Below are positions 17,603 to 25,656 of a stretch of 64,000 nucleotides of DNA, piece by piece. The stretch comes from Nocardioides sp. URHA0032. Its GTDB lineage: Bacteria; Actinomycetota; Actinomycetes; Propionibacteriales; Nocardioidaceae. The stretch is from assembly GCF_000620645.1 (NCBI RefSeq), contig NZ_KK211159.1:310001-374000 (forward strand), given 5' to 3'. The position numbers and the translations under genes are program-made. Position 1 is the first letter of the stretch, and the number at the start of each line of letters is the position of its first letter. The notes under the pieces are model-generated. The model was not told where the DNA came from, searched no databases, and saw only the letters and a list, made by a program, of their open reading frames with translations.

Positions 17603-19126
17603 CTAGATCAGGAACTTCACCGCCAGCACGGCGACGTCGTCCTCGAGCCGGCCGGGCACCAGGTCCGCGAGCACGGCCTCGAGGAAGTCCTCGACCGGCT
17701 TGCCGTGGTGCCGGGCGGCGGCCTCGCGGAGCCGTTCCAGACCATCGGAGAGGTCCTCGCCGCGGCGCTCGACCAGGCCGTCGGTGTAGAGCAGCAGCAC
17801 TGACTCCGGGTCGATCGTGGCGCGGTTGTCCGCGCGGTCGGCGGACGGCTGGACGCCGACCATCAGGTCGGGTGTGCCCTGCTCGAGCAGCCGGGGCACC
17901 CCGTCCGGGCCGACGACCAGCGGCGGCGGGTGCCCGGCGTTGGTCCAGCGCAGCGAGCGGCCGCCGTGCCCGTCCTGCTCGATGCGCGCGTAGACGAGGC
18001 TGGCCATCCCGTCCACGGCGAGGTCGTGCATCGCCTGGTCGAGCCGGGCGACGTTGCGTGACGGCGCATCGTCCACCGTCCACGCGATCGCGCGCAGCAT
18101 GTTGCGCAGCTGGCCCATGATCGCGGCGGCCGCGATGTCGTGGCCGACGACGTCGCCGACCATCAGGGCGGTGGCCCCCGACGGCATCACCACGGCGTCG
18201 TACCAGTCGCCGCCGACCTGGTCGCGCGAGGCCGCAGGGTGGTAGCGGGCGGCGAGCTCGAGGGAGTCGGGCTGCGGCAGCCGCGGGAGCAGGGAGTTCT
18301 GGAGGGTGACGAGGGCGTCGAGCCGCTCCTGCACCAGCTGCGCGCGCTGGAGGGCCTGGGCGGCGTACGACGTGAGCGCGTCGATCGTGACCCGGTCCTC
18401 CTCCGAGAGCTCCCGGGTGGACTGCCACAGCAGCACCAGGCTGCCCAGGACCTCGTCGCGGCTGACCAGCGGCACGAACGACCGCGCGTCGCCGACCTGC
18501 TCGGTGGTGTCGAGGTGCGGGTAGAGCTCGTTCTGGATCCGCTTGTCGGCGAAGTGCAGCGGCTGCCGGCGCAGGATCGCGGAGCCGAGCGGGTTGGTCT
18601 CGTCCAGGGGGAGGTCGCGGTTGTTGTGAGCGGAGGTCCAGCCGCCGCCGGGGTAGTCCACGTAGCGCAGCCGCTTGCCGGCCTCGTCGACGTCGAACAG
18701 CCAGATCCCGGCGCGCAGGCACCCGAGGTGCTCGAGCGAGGTGCGCTCCACCGCGCGGGCCACGTCGGTGAGCGTGCGAGTGGCGGACAGCGCCTCGCTG
18801 AGGGCGAGGAGCACCCGGCTGCGGTGCGCCAGATCCTGTTGGGAGAGCTCGGTGGAGCAGGCGCTCGCGAGGTCCTCCAGCAGCTGGAGGTCACCGGCAG
18901 ACCACGCGCGGGGCGCGCCGGGGACCGCACACAGGGCACCGACGATCGCGCCGGTGTGGTCGGTGATCGGCCAGCCGGCGTACTCCTCGCCGACGACCGG
19001 CCCCTGGGCCTCGACCACCGGGCGAGCGCAGGCGTCGGCGGACGTCAGTGACACCCGCGCGTCCGCGACGCCGAGCGACTGGCGCACCATCCGGGCGTAC
19101 CGGTCGAGCGGCGGGTCGGACTGCAC
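17603..19126 (-). CDS. GAF-domain PP2C (SpoIIE-type) phosphatase
   Basis: A 507-residue cytoplasmic signalling protein. Two GAF-like sensor domains (residues about 1-110 and 115-265) precede a short linker helix (LVTLQNSLLPRLPQPD) and a SpoIIE-type PP2C domain (about 285-505). Metal-binding acidic residues are seen in DQVGGDWYDAV, MVGDVVGHD, TNAGHPPPLV, LLYTDGLVERR and DDVAVLAVK. Such proteins dephosphorylate anti-anti-sigma factors in partner-switching stress pathways; no anti-sigma gene is adjacent. A TAGCGT hexamer ends 6 bases before the GTG, a leaderless arrangement. Confidence 0.9.
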   Translation of the reverse strand: MQSDPPLDRYARMVRQSLGVADARVSLTSADACARPVVEAQGPVVGEEYAGWPITDHTGAIVGALCAVPGAPRAWSAGDLQLLEDLASACSTELSQQDLAHRSRVLLALSEALSATRTLTDVARAVERTSLEHLGCLRAGIWLFDVDEAGKRLRYVDYPGGGWTSAHNNRDLPLDETNPLGSAILRRQPLHFADKRIQNELYPHLDTTEQVGDARSFVPLVSRDEVLGSLVLLWQSTRELSEEDRVTIDALTSYAAQALQRAQLVQERLDALVTLQNSLLPRLPQPDSLELAARYHPAASRDQVGGDWYDAVVMPSGATALMVGDVVGHDIAAAAIMGQLRNMLRAIAWTVDDAPSRNVARLDQAMHDLAVDGMASLVYARIEQDGHGGRSLRWTNAGHPPPLVVGPDGVPRLLEQGTPDLMVGVQPSADRADNRATIDPESVLLLYTDGLVERRGEDLSDGLERLREAAARHHGKPVEDFLEAVLADLVPGRLEDDVAVLAVKFLI

Positions 19127-19160
19127 CTGCGCACGCTAGCGGCCCGGCCGGATTCGCGGC

Positions 19161-19766
19161 TCACCCCAAAGCAAGGGAAATGGCGATCAGGAGCATGGTC
19201 GCCCCGATCAGCAGGTCCAGGACCTGCCACGCCCGCGGCCGGGCCAGGACGCCGCCGGTCGCGCGCGCGCCGTACCCCAGCGCGGCGAACCAGATCGTGC
19301 TCGCCACGCAGGCGCCGACCGCGAACCACCACCGGCCGACGTCGCCGTGGTGGTTGGCGATCGAGCCGAGCAGGAGCACGGTGTCCAGGTAGACGTGCGG
19401 GTTCAGCCAGGTCAGGGCGAGGGCGCGGACGGCGACTCGCCGGCTGCTGCTGGCGGGGCCCCCGTTCGACGCGCGCAGGGCCTCCGGCGTGCGTGCCCGC
19501 AGCAGCGAGCTGACGCCGTACCACGTGAGGAAGGCGACGCCGAGCCAGCGCACCACGTCCAGCGCCCAGGGGGCCTGCTCGACGATCGTGCCGATCCCGG
19601 CCACGCCCGCGGCGATGAGCACCACGTCCGAGAGCGTGCAGATCGCGACGACCAGGCCGACGTGCTCGCGCGCGAGTCCCTGGCGCAGCACGAAGGCGTT
19701 CTGCGCGCCGATCGCGACGATGAGCGACAGGCCGGTGACGAGGCCGGCGGCCAGGGAGTCGAGCAC
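19161..19766 (-). CDS. lysE: LysE/ArgO-family basic amino acid exporter
   Basis: A 201-residue exporter with six predicted membrane segments. It opens with the family signature GLSLIVAIGAQNAFVLRQGL and has the internal LTWLNPHVYLDTVLLLGS motif. The family exports L-lysine and L-arginine. It is divergent from a LysG/ArgP-type regulator, the classic pairing in which the regulator senses basic amino acids and switches on the exporter. The GTG start at 19766 is preceded by TAGCGT with 6 bases between, which suggests a leaderless message. Confidence 0.92.
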   Translation of the reverse strand: MLDSLAAGLVTGLSLIVAIGAQNAFVLRQGLAREHVGLVVAICTLSDVVLIAAGVAGIGTIVEQAPWALDVVRWLGVAFLTWYGVSSLLRARTPEALRASNGGPASSSRRVAVRALALTWLNPHVYLDTVLLLGSIANHHGDVGRWWFAVGACVASTIWFAALGYGARATGGVLARPRAWQVLDLLIGATMLLIAISLALG

Positions 19767-19835
19767 GCGGCCACGCTAGGGCGCCGGTCACGTGAAGGCC
19801 AACGAAGGATTCTGTAGAAGGTTTAGCATCGCTTC
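19767..19835. promoter_or_regulatory. Divergent lysE-lysG control region with two leaderless-type promoters
   Basis: In 69 bases this region holds, for lysG, TAGCAT (19824-19829) six bases before the ATG and, for lysE on the other strand, TAGCGT (complement of 19773-19778) six bases before the GTG. The LysG binding site must lie between them; I see no clear T-N11-A palindrome. Confidence 0.6.
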
Positions 19836-20741
19836 ATGGACCTCGTGCCGTCCCAGCTCGCCGCGCTGGTCGCGATCGCCGACCACGGCACGTTCGAGGC
19901 GGCCGCGCGGCACCTGCACGTGACGCCGTCCGCGGTGAGCCAGCGGATCCGCGCCCTGGAGTCCTCGATCGGCCGGGTGGTCGTGCAGCGGACCACGCCG
20001 TGCCGGCCGACCCCCGACGGCGAGGTGCTGCTCCGGCTGGCCCGTCAGGTGCAGCTGCTGCACGACGAGGTCAACGACGCGCTCGCGCACAGCGCGACCA
20101 ACGTGGACCTCCCGGTCGCCGTGAACGCCGACTCGCTGGCGACCTGGTTCCGCGGCGTCGTCGGCGAGGTCGCGGGGTGGGTCGACGTCGCGCTCCGGCT
20201 GCACGTCGAGGACCAGGCGTTCTCGGCCGGGCTGCTGCGCAGCGGCGACGTCCTCGCCGCGGTCACCTCCGAGCCGGGCGCCGTGCAGGGCTGCTCGGTC
20301 GAGCGGCTCGGCACCCTGCGCTACGTGCCCGCGGCCGCGCCCGCGCTGGCCGAGCGCTGGCGGCGGGGCCGCGGGCCCGACTGGGCCGCGATGCCGATGG
20401 TGGTGTTCAACGAGAAGGACGCGCTCCAGCACGACGTGCTCGCGGGGCGGGGCGTCTCCGAGCCGCCGGTCGTGCACCGGGTCCCGACATCCGCGGACTT
20501 CCTCGAGGCGGTCTGCCTCGGCCTGGGCTGGGGAATGGTCCCCGAGCCGCAGCTGGGTCCGGCGGTCGCCGCCGGCCGGGTGGTCCCGCTGGCCGGCCGG
20601 CTGCACGTCGACGTACCCCTGCACTGGCAGCGTTGGCGCCTCGACTCACCCGTGCTCGACCGGCTCACCGACGCCGTACGCCGATCCGCGCGGTCCACCC
20701 TGCGCGCCCCCGAAACGCCGAGTCGGCGCAGTCTCAGCTGA
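19836..20741 (+). CDS. lysG: LysG/ArgP-type LysR-family regulator
   Basis: A 301-residue LysR-type regulator: winged helix-turn-helix (residues 3-62, GTFEAAARHLHVTPSAVSQRIRALE) and a periplasmic-binding-like effector domain. The short PSQLAALVAIADHGTFEAAA start and the position divergent from lysE identify it as the exporter's regulator, an activator responding to lysine or arginine. Its stop codon sits at the centre of a 46-bp palindrome, so the last residues (PSRRSLS) are encoded by the left half of the terminator. Confidence 0.9.
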   Translation: MDLVPSQLAALVAIADHGTFEAAARHLHVTPSAVSQRIRALESSIGRVVVQRTTPCRPTPDGEVLLRLARQVQLLHDEVNDALAHSATNVDLPVAVNADSLATWFRGVVGEVAGWVDVALRLHVEDQAFSAGLLRSGDVLAAVTSEPGAVQGCSVERLGTLRYVPAAAPALAERWRRGRGPDWAAMPMVVFNEKDALQHDVLAGRGVSEPPVVHRVPTSADFLEAVCLGLGWGMVPEPQLGPAVAAGRVVPLAGRLHVDVPLHWQRWRLDSPVLDRLTDAVRRSARSTLRAPETPSRRSLS

Positions 20742-20760
20742 GACTGCGCCGACTCGGCGT
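20715..20760. terminator. 46-bp perfect palindrome, bidirectional terminator
   Basis: The 23-bp arm (starting ACGCCGAGTCGGCGCAGT at 20715) is followed at once by its exact complement, centred on CAGCTG. It encloses the lysG stop and lies 9 bases before the end of the convergent fadE5 gene, so it can form a strong hairpin in both transcripts. Confidence 0.8.
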
Positions 20761-20768
20761 CGGGTAGG

Positions 20769-22625
20769 TCAGAAGGACGACTCGTCGAGGTCCATCAGCG
20801 CGAGGTCCACGGACTCGGCGATCGCGCGCTCGGCGGCGATCCTCGGCAGCACGTTCTGCGCGAAGAACTGGGCACCGGCGACCTTGCCCTCGTAGAACGC
20901 CTTGTCCTTGCCAGGCTCGCCGCCCAGCTTCTCGAGGGCGACCTCGGCCTGGCGCAGCAGCAGCCAGGCGCAGACGACGTCGCCGAGCACCATCAGCAGG
21001 CGGCTGGTGTTGAAGCCCACCTTGTAGATGTTGCGGACCTCGTCCTGCGCGGACATCAGCTCGTTGATCATGTGGCCGACGATCGCCTGGGCGTCCTCGA
21101 GGCCCCGGGCCAGCAGCTCGCGCTCGTTCTTCAGGCGGCCGTTGCCGGCCTCGCTGTCGAGGAACTTCTGGATCTCGCCGGCGAGATGGCCGAGCGCGGC
21201 ACCCTGGTCCTTGACGATCTTGCGGAAGAACAGGTCCTGGCCCTGGATGGCCGTCGTGCCCTCGTAGAGGGTGTCGATCTTCGCGTCGCGGACGTACTGC
21301 TCGATCGGGTACTCCGTGAGGAAGCCCGAGCCACCGAAGGTCTGCAGCGACTCGGTGCCGAGCAGCGTCCACGAACGCTCCGAGCCGTAGCCCTTGACGA
21401 TCGGCAGCAGCAGGTCGTTGACCTTCTCCGCCAGCTCGTCCCGCTCGCCGGCGTGCTCGGCGATCATCACCTGGTCCTGCCAGGAGGCCGTGTAGAGCAC
21501 CAGCGCGCGCATCGCCTCGGCGTACGACTTCTGCGTCATCAGCGAGCGGCGTACGTCGGGGTGGTGGGTGATCGTGACGCGCGGCGCGGTCTTGTCGCCG
21601 GACTTCGCCAGGTCGGCGCCCTGCACCCGCTCCTTGGCGAACTCGAGCGCGTTGAGGTAGCCGGTCGACAGGGTCGCGATCGCCTTGGTGCCGACCATCA
21701 TCCGGGCGTTCTCGATGACCTGGAACATCTGCGCGATGCCGTTGTGGACCTCGCCGAGGAGGTAGCCGACGGCGGGCTCGCCGCCACCGACACCCGGGTC
21801 GCCGAAGGTGAGCTCGCAGGTGTTGGACACCTTGATGCCCATCTTGTGCTCGACGTTGGTGACGTAGGCGCCGTTGCGCTCGCCGAGCTCGCCGGTCTCG
21901 ACGTCGAAGTGGTACTTCGGCACGACGAACAGGCTCAGGCCCTTGGTGCCGGGGCCGCCCGCGCCCTCGACGCCGACCGGCCGGGCCAGCACCATGTGGA
22001 TGATCTGGTCGCTGAGGTCGCTCTCGGCGGAGGTGATGAAGCGCTTGACGCCCTCGATGTTCCAGGTGCCGTCGTCGTTCCGGGTGGCCCTGGCGCGGCC
22101 CGCGCCCACGTCGGAGCCGGCGTCCGGCTCGGTGAGCACCATGGTCGTGACCCAGCCCCGGTCGACCACGAGCTGGGCGATCTTGCGGTCCCGCTCGTTG
22201 CCGTTGCGGTGCAGCACGCCCGCGAACATCGGGCCGGCGCCGTACATCCAGATCGCCGGGTTGGCGCCCAGCACCAGCTCGCCCATCGCCCAGCAGATGC
22301 TGGAGGGCGCCGGCGTGCCGCCGAGCTCGGCGAAGGTGTTCAGGCGCCAGAACTCCGCGGCCATCCACGCCTCGTAGCTCTTCTTGAAGGCCTCGGGCAC
22401 CGGCGCGGTGTGGGTGGCCGGGTCGAAGACCGGCGGGGTGCGGTCCGCCTCGACGAACGATGCGGCGAGCTCCTCGCGGGCCAGCCGGTCGACCTCGGCG
22501 AGCACCTCGCGGGCGGTGTCCGTGTCGACCTCGCCGAACGGACCGGTGCCGAGGACCTCGTCGCGGCGCAGTACCTCGAAGAGGTTGAACTCGATGTCGC
22601 GGATGTTGCTCTTGTAGTGGCTCAC
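20769..22625 (-). CDS. fadE5: Acyl-CoA dehydrogenase, FadE5-like
   Basis: A 618-residue FAD enzyme for the first step of fatty-acid beta-oxidation. The long form and the start [19 protein letters not shown] are characteristic of FadE5, a broad-chain-length dehydrogenase. FAD and substrate motifs include [23 protein letters not shown] and the flavin-binding [14 protein letters not shown]; the catalytic Glu is in [14 protein letters not shown]. The GTG at 22625 matches the family start; frames upstream are not conserved. Two TAC-N6-GTA palindromes lie 33 and 59 bases upstream, suggesting repression by a TetR-type regulator relieved by acyl-CoA. Confidence 0.93.
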   Translation of the reverse strand: MSHYKSNIRDIEFNLFEVLRRDEVLGTGPFGEVDTDTAREVLAEVDRLAREELAASFVEADRTPPVFDPATHTAPVPEAFKKSYEAWMAAEFWRLNTFAELGGTPAPSSICWAMGELVLGANPAIWMYGAGPMFAGVLHRNGNERDRKIAQLVVDRGWVTTMVLTEPDAGSDVGAGRARATRNDDGTWNIEGVKRFITSAESDLSDQIIHMVLARPVGVEGAGGPGTKGLSLFVVPKYHFDVETGELGERNGAYVTNVEHKMGIKVSNTCELTFGDPGVGGGEPAVGYLLGEVHNGIAQMFQVIENARMMVGTKAIATLSTGYLNALEFAKERVQGADLAKSGDKTAPRVTITHHPDVRRSLMTQKSYAEAMRALVLYTASWQDQVMIAEHAGERDELAEKVNDLLLPIVKGYGSERSWTLLGTESLQTFGGSGFLTEYPIEQYVRDAKIDTLYEGTTAIQGQDLFFRKIVKDQGAALGHLAGEIQKFLDSEAGNGRLKNERELLARGLEDAQAIVGHMINELMSAQDEVRNIYKVGFNTSRLLMVLGDVVCAWLLLRQAEVALEKLGGEPGKDKAFYEGKVAGAQFFAQNVLPRIAAERAIAESVDLALMDLDESSF

Positions 22626-22657
22626 GGCCCCACCTTCGCCAGATCGGTGCAGATTCG

Positions 22658-22697
22658 TACTCGTCGGTAACAACAAGGGTACGTACTGGTCAGTAAC
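22658..22697 (-). promoter_or_regulatory. Two TetR-type operator candidates upstream of fadE5
   Basis: TACTCGTCGGTA (22658-22669) and the perfect palindrome TACTGGTCAGTA (22684-22695) form a direct repeat spaced 26 bases apart; both are followed by AC. The same TAC-N6-GTA pattern occurs at 35904 and 48941, in front of other acyl-CoA oxidation genes. Confidence 0.6.
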
Positions 22698-22837
22698 CCC
22701 GCAACCGCGCCCGCGCAAACGTCCGGGGACGGGTGGCGTACGACACCGGTGCGGCGACGGGACCGTCGGCGATTCTCCTGGCACCGGTAGCCCCCAAGAT
22801 CGAGTGAGCAAGTCGACACATCTGACACACTGGACGC

Positions 22838-23296
22838 ATGCGAGTTTCCGCGAAGTCCGACTACGCCTTGCGTGCGCTGATCGAGATGACGTCGCGGGCG
22901 GACGGTCGCGCGGTCAGCGCGGAGGAGCTCGGCCGCCTCCAGGACATCCCGCACGGGTTCCTGCAGGCGATCCTCGCGGACCTGCGCCGCGCGGGCATCG
23001 TGATGTCCCAGCGCGGCCAGTCGGGTGGCTGGCGGATGGGTCGCGCCTCGACCGACGTCTCGGTCGCCGACGTGATCCGTGCGGTCGACGGCCCGCTGGT
23101 CTCCGTCTACGGCCTGCGCCCCGAGGCGGTCACCTACAACGACACCGCCGATGTCCTCCAGCACGTGTGGATCGCGGCCCGCCGCTCGCTGCGCGACGTC
23201 TTCGAGAGCGTGTCGATCCAGGACCTCGCGGACCGCAAGCTGCCCGTCGAGGTCACCTCGCGGACCGCCGACGAGGACGCCTGGCAGCCGCACTGA
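22838..23296 (+). CDS. Rrf2-family regulator without cysteines
   Basis: A 152-residue winged-helix regulator of the Rrf2 family: [17 protein letters not shown] start, recognition region [24 protein letters not shown] and the wing SGGWRMGR. Iron-sulfur Rrf2 proteins (IscR, NsrR, RsrR) use three Cys near residues 90-110; this protein has no Cys at all, so it must sense something else or a protein partner. Its leaderless-type promoter (CACACT, 22826-22831, then six bases) is identical in sequence and spacing to that of the desaturase operon. A direct repeat of GACACA (22815 and 22824) lies over the -10. Confidence 0.88.
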   Translation: MRVSAKSDYALRALIEMTSRADGRAVSAEELGRLQDIPHGFLQAILADLRRAGIVMSQRGQSGGWRMGRASTDVSVADVIRAVDGPLVSVYGLRPEAVTYNDTADVLQHVWIAARRSLRDVFESVSIQDLADRKLPVEVTSRTADEDAWQPH

Positions 23297-23318
23297 GCCG
23301 GCCGGGCCGGGCGACGTC

Positions 23319-23336
23319 GGTAGAACGTGTTCTACC
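23319..23336 (+). promoter_or_regulatory. KstR-type operator
   Basis: Perfect palindrome GGTAGAAC-GT-GTTCTACC. Its core TAGAACGTGTTCTA fits the KstR consensus TnnAACnnGTTnnA, the repressor site for sterol catabolism genes in mycobacteria and relatives. It ends 8 bases before the ATG of the isomerase-like gene, where bound repressor would block transcription. Confidence 0.65.
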
Positions 23337-23344
23337 ATGGCGCC

Positions 23345-23797
23345 ATGATCACCTCGGACGCCATCACCTGGACCGCGCCGAACGACGAGCACCCGGCCCG
23401 GACGGCATCCCAGCGGTCCTACTCCGCCGTAGCGAAGGGCGACCTCGCCGAGTGGCTGACCGTCTACGCCGAGGACGCGGTGCTCGAGGACCCGGTCGGG
23501 CCCTCGATGTTCGACCCCGAGGGCAAGGGCCACCGCGGGCACGACGGCATCGCGGCGTTCTGGAACCTGGCGATCGCCCCGATCGCGAAGTTCGAGTTCG
23601 AGATCCACGACTCGTTCGCGAACCCGGGCAGCAACACCTGCGCGAACATCGGCCGGATCCGCACGTCGTTCCCCGACGGCAGCCACACGACCACCGAGCT
23701 GATCATGGTCTACGTCGTGAACGACGACGGCCGCGTCGCCTCGATGAAGGCCTACTGGGAGCCGGACCGCACGATGGCGACCTTCACCAAGGGCTAG
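23345..23797 (+). CDS. SnoaL/NTF2-fold protein, ketosteroid-isomerase-like
   Basis: A 150-residue alpha+beta-barrel protein. The segment with YAEDAVLEDPVG closely follows bacterial delta-5-3-ketosteroid isomerase, where this Asp (D49 here) is the general base that moves the proton. KGDLAEW and GRVASMKAYW also align. The isomerase Tyr14 position is Ser with a Tyr next to it, and the Asp99 position is not conserved, so activity on steroids is plausible but not proved. The KstR-type box upstream supports a steroid role. The ATG at 23345 is chosen because an earlier GTG lies inside the box. Its stop overlaps the convergent gene's stop (CTAG). Confidence 0.75.
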   Translation: MITSDAITWTAPNDEHPARTASQRSYSAVAKGDLAEWLTVYAEDAVLEDPVGPSMFDPEGKGHRGHDGIAAFWNLAIAPIAKFEFEIHDSFANPGSNTCANIGRIRTSFPDGSHTTTELIMVYVVNDDGRVASMKAYWEPDRTMATFTKG

Positions 23798-24432
23798 ACC
23801 CGGACGTGCTCCGCCACCCAGTCGACGAGCGGGCGGAGCCGCTGCCAGTCGGTGCGCACGAGCTCGAGCAGCTCGGGGGTGTGGATCACCGGCTCGAAGC
23901 CGAGCGGGTGGCCGGCCGTCAGTGACCGGTGCCGGAGCAGCTCGATGCGTGGGTGGTCGGCGTCGTACCCGCGCGGGCTGGTCTTGAGCCGGTCGCCGCC
24001 GATCTCGAAGCCCTGTTTCTCCAGCGTGGCCAGGACCCGCTCCAGGCCGGGGCCGAACCGGTCGTGCGCGACGGCCTGGCGGAAGGCCGCCAGCCGCGGA
24101 CCGCTCGCCTCGTAGAACCCCGCACCGGTGCGAATCCCGCGTGGCGACACCTCGACGTACCAGCCGGTCGCCTCGCCGACGCGGACGAACGCGCCCTGAT
24201 GGGTCTTGTACGGCGTCTTGTCCTTGGCGAACCGGACGTCCCGGTAGGGCCGGAAGATCTTGGCGCTGCCGAACTCCGGCTCGAGGGCTGCGCACAGCGC
24301 GCTCATCGGCGCCTTGACGGCCTCGTCGTACACAGCCTTGTGCTTCTCCCAGAACGCCTTCGTGTTGTCGACCTCGAGGTCGTCGTAGAAGTCGAGGGCG
24401 GCGACCGGGAAGCCGTCGAAGGATGCACTCAC
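23794..24432 (-). CDS. DUF2461-family protein
   Basis: A 212-residue protein of the DUF2461/TIGR02453 family, function unknown. Family landmarks are LDFYDDLEVDNTKAFWEKHK near the N-terminus, IFRPYRDVRFAKDKTPYKTHQGA and GWYVEVSPRGIRTGAGFYEAS. The GTG at 24432 starts the conserved part; TACTCT (complement of 24440-24445) lies 7 bases upstream, fitting a leaderless message. The following 135 bases up to the lipoprotein gene hold no recognisable feature. Confidence 0.85.
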   Translation of the reverse strand: MSASFDGFPVAALDFYDDLEVDNTKAFWEKHKAVYDEAVKAPMSALCAALEPEFGSAKIFRPYRDVRFAKDKTPYKTHQGAFVRVGEATGWYVEVSPRGIRTGAGFYEASGPRLAAFRQAVAHDRFGPGLERVLATLEKQGFEIGGDRLKTSPRGYDADHPRIELLRHRSLTAGHPLGFEPVIHTPELLELVRTDWQRLRPLVDWVAEHVRV

Positions 24433-24567
24433 CCGCCCGAGAGTACGAGACGGGATGGCCGCGCCCGCTGCGGCGCTGCCACCCCGCCGTTCCATCGGAA
24501 CCCCATGCTCCGACACACCGTCCAACGCAACCGATCCGGATGCGTGACGGGCTCCGGGACGTTTTCT

Positions 24568-25656
24568 TCACGAAAGGACGGCGGTGACCTGCTCGTCGCC
24601 CTGCTCGGCCATCGCGGTCACGGTGATCGCCTGGCCACCGCAGCGCGGCGCCGAGAGGAACGCCCGCCCGCCGGGCGACTCGTAGGCGACGGTGAGCCCT
24701 TCGGCGGCGGTCCAGCGCATCAGCGCGGCCGGATCGCCCTCCTGCTGGGGGTCGCGCACGAACCACGCGGCGTCCCCGCACCACACGAGCGTGCCGGCCG
24801 TGCCGGGGCCGAGATCGGCCTCGCCGTCGGCAGAGCGTGCGTAGAAGTGCGCCTGCTCGATGCGGTGCTCGTTCGGGATCACCGACCACACCGCCCCGTC
24901 GTCGGTGAGCAGGCCGTCCCAGGCGGTGCAGTCGGGCACCCCCGGGAACGGCGTGCCGGCCGTGTCCTCCAGCGAGAGCAGCGTGCGGCACGACGGCCGG
25001 CCGGAGTCGAAGCTCAGCACCGAGGCGCCGGCCGGCGTGATGTGGGCACCGTTGAAGCCCGTCCGCCCGGGAGCGCACCAGCCCACCTGCGACTGGCGGG
25101 TCGCCAGGTCTACCTCGGCGACGCAGTACGAGCCCTTGCTCACCGTGGCGTGCAGGAGCCGGCCCTGGCCGAGTGCCCACGTGCCGCCGTTCGTGGTCGG
25201 TACGTCGGACGTCCCGTCGATCGTGAACATCTTGCCGGTCCTCAGGTCGGTCACCTGCGCCCGGCTGGGCTGCTGCTCGGTACGGTCCTGGAGCACGACC
25301 ACCGCCCAGTCGGCGTCCATCAGCGCGTCGCTGACCCGGAACCCGGACGTGGGCCCGCCGCTCTCGTCGCGCGGGCCGTCCAGGGACCAGGTGCCGCCGT
25401 TGTTCTCCACGGTCAGGGTCCAGGGTCCGTCGGTGGTGACGCTGTCGCGTACCGGGCCGTCGACCGGCTCCCAGTCGAGCTCGTCGTGCGCCGGGCTGGC
25501 GGGGGACGACGAGGACGCCGTGGCCTGCGGCGCGCTCGGCGACGACGACGCCGTCGGGGACGGCCCCGGCGCCCGCTCGGCCTCGCGGCCGTCGCTGCTG
25601 CAGCCGGCCAGCGCGAGGACGAGAGCCGCGGCGCCGGCGTACCGGGCGGCGAGCAT
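24568..25656 (-). CDS. Exported lipoprotein of unknown function
   Basis: A 362-residue lipoprotein. The signal peptide ends in the lipobox LALAGC (Cys19), so it is anchored in the outer face of the membrane. A Ser/Pro/Ala-rich spacer (about 20-60) precedes a domain of beta-rich repeats (SFDSGRPSCRTLLSLED; WCGDAAWFVRDP) that looks like a propeller. Its ATG overlaps the stop of the C39-like gene by one base (TGATG), so the two are co-expressed and probably work at the same surface. Confidence 0.8.
   Translation of the reverse strand: MLAARYAGAAALVLALAGCSSDGREAERAPGPSPTASSSPSAPQATASSSSPASPAHDELDWEPVDGPVRDSVTTDGPWTLTVENNGGTWSLDGPRDESGGPTSGFRVSDALMDADWAVVVLQDRTEQQPSRAQVTDLRTGKMFTIDGTSDVPTTNGGTWALGQGRLLHATVSKGSYCVAEVDLATRQSQVGWCAPGRTGFNGAHITPAGASVLSFDSGRPSCRTLLSLEDTAGTPFPGVPDCTAWDGLLTDDGAVWSVIPNEHRIEQAHFYARSADGEADLGPGTAGTLVWCGDAAWFVRDPQQEGDPAALMRWTAAEGLTVAYESPGGRAFLSAPRCGGQAITVTAMAEQGDEQVTAVLS

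Noticed and set aside
23327..23345. Earlier GTG start for the isomerase-like gene
   Set aside because: It lies inside the KstR-type palindrome and has no ribosome site; the ATG at 23345 is more likely.
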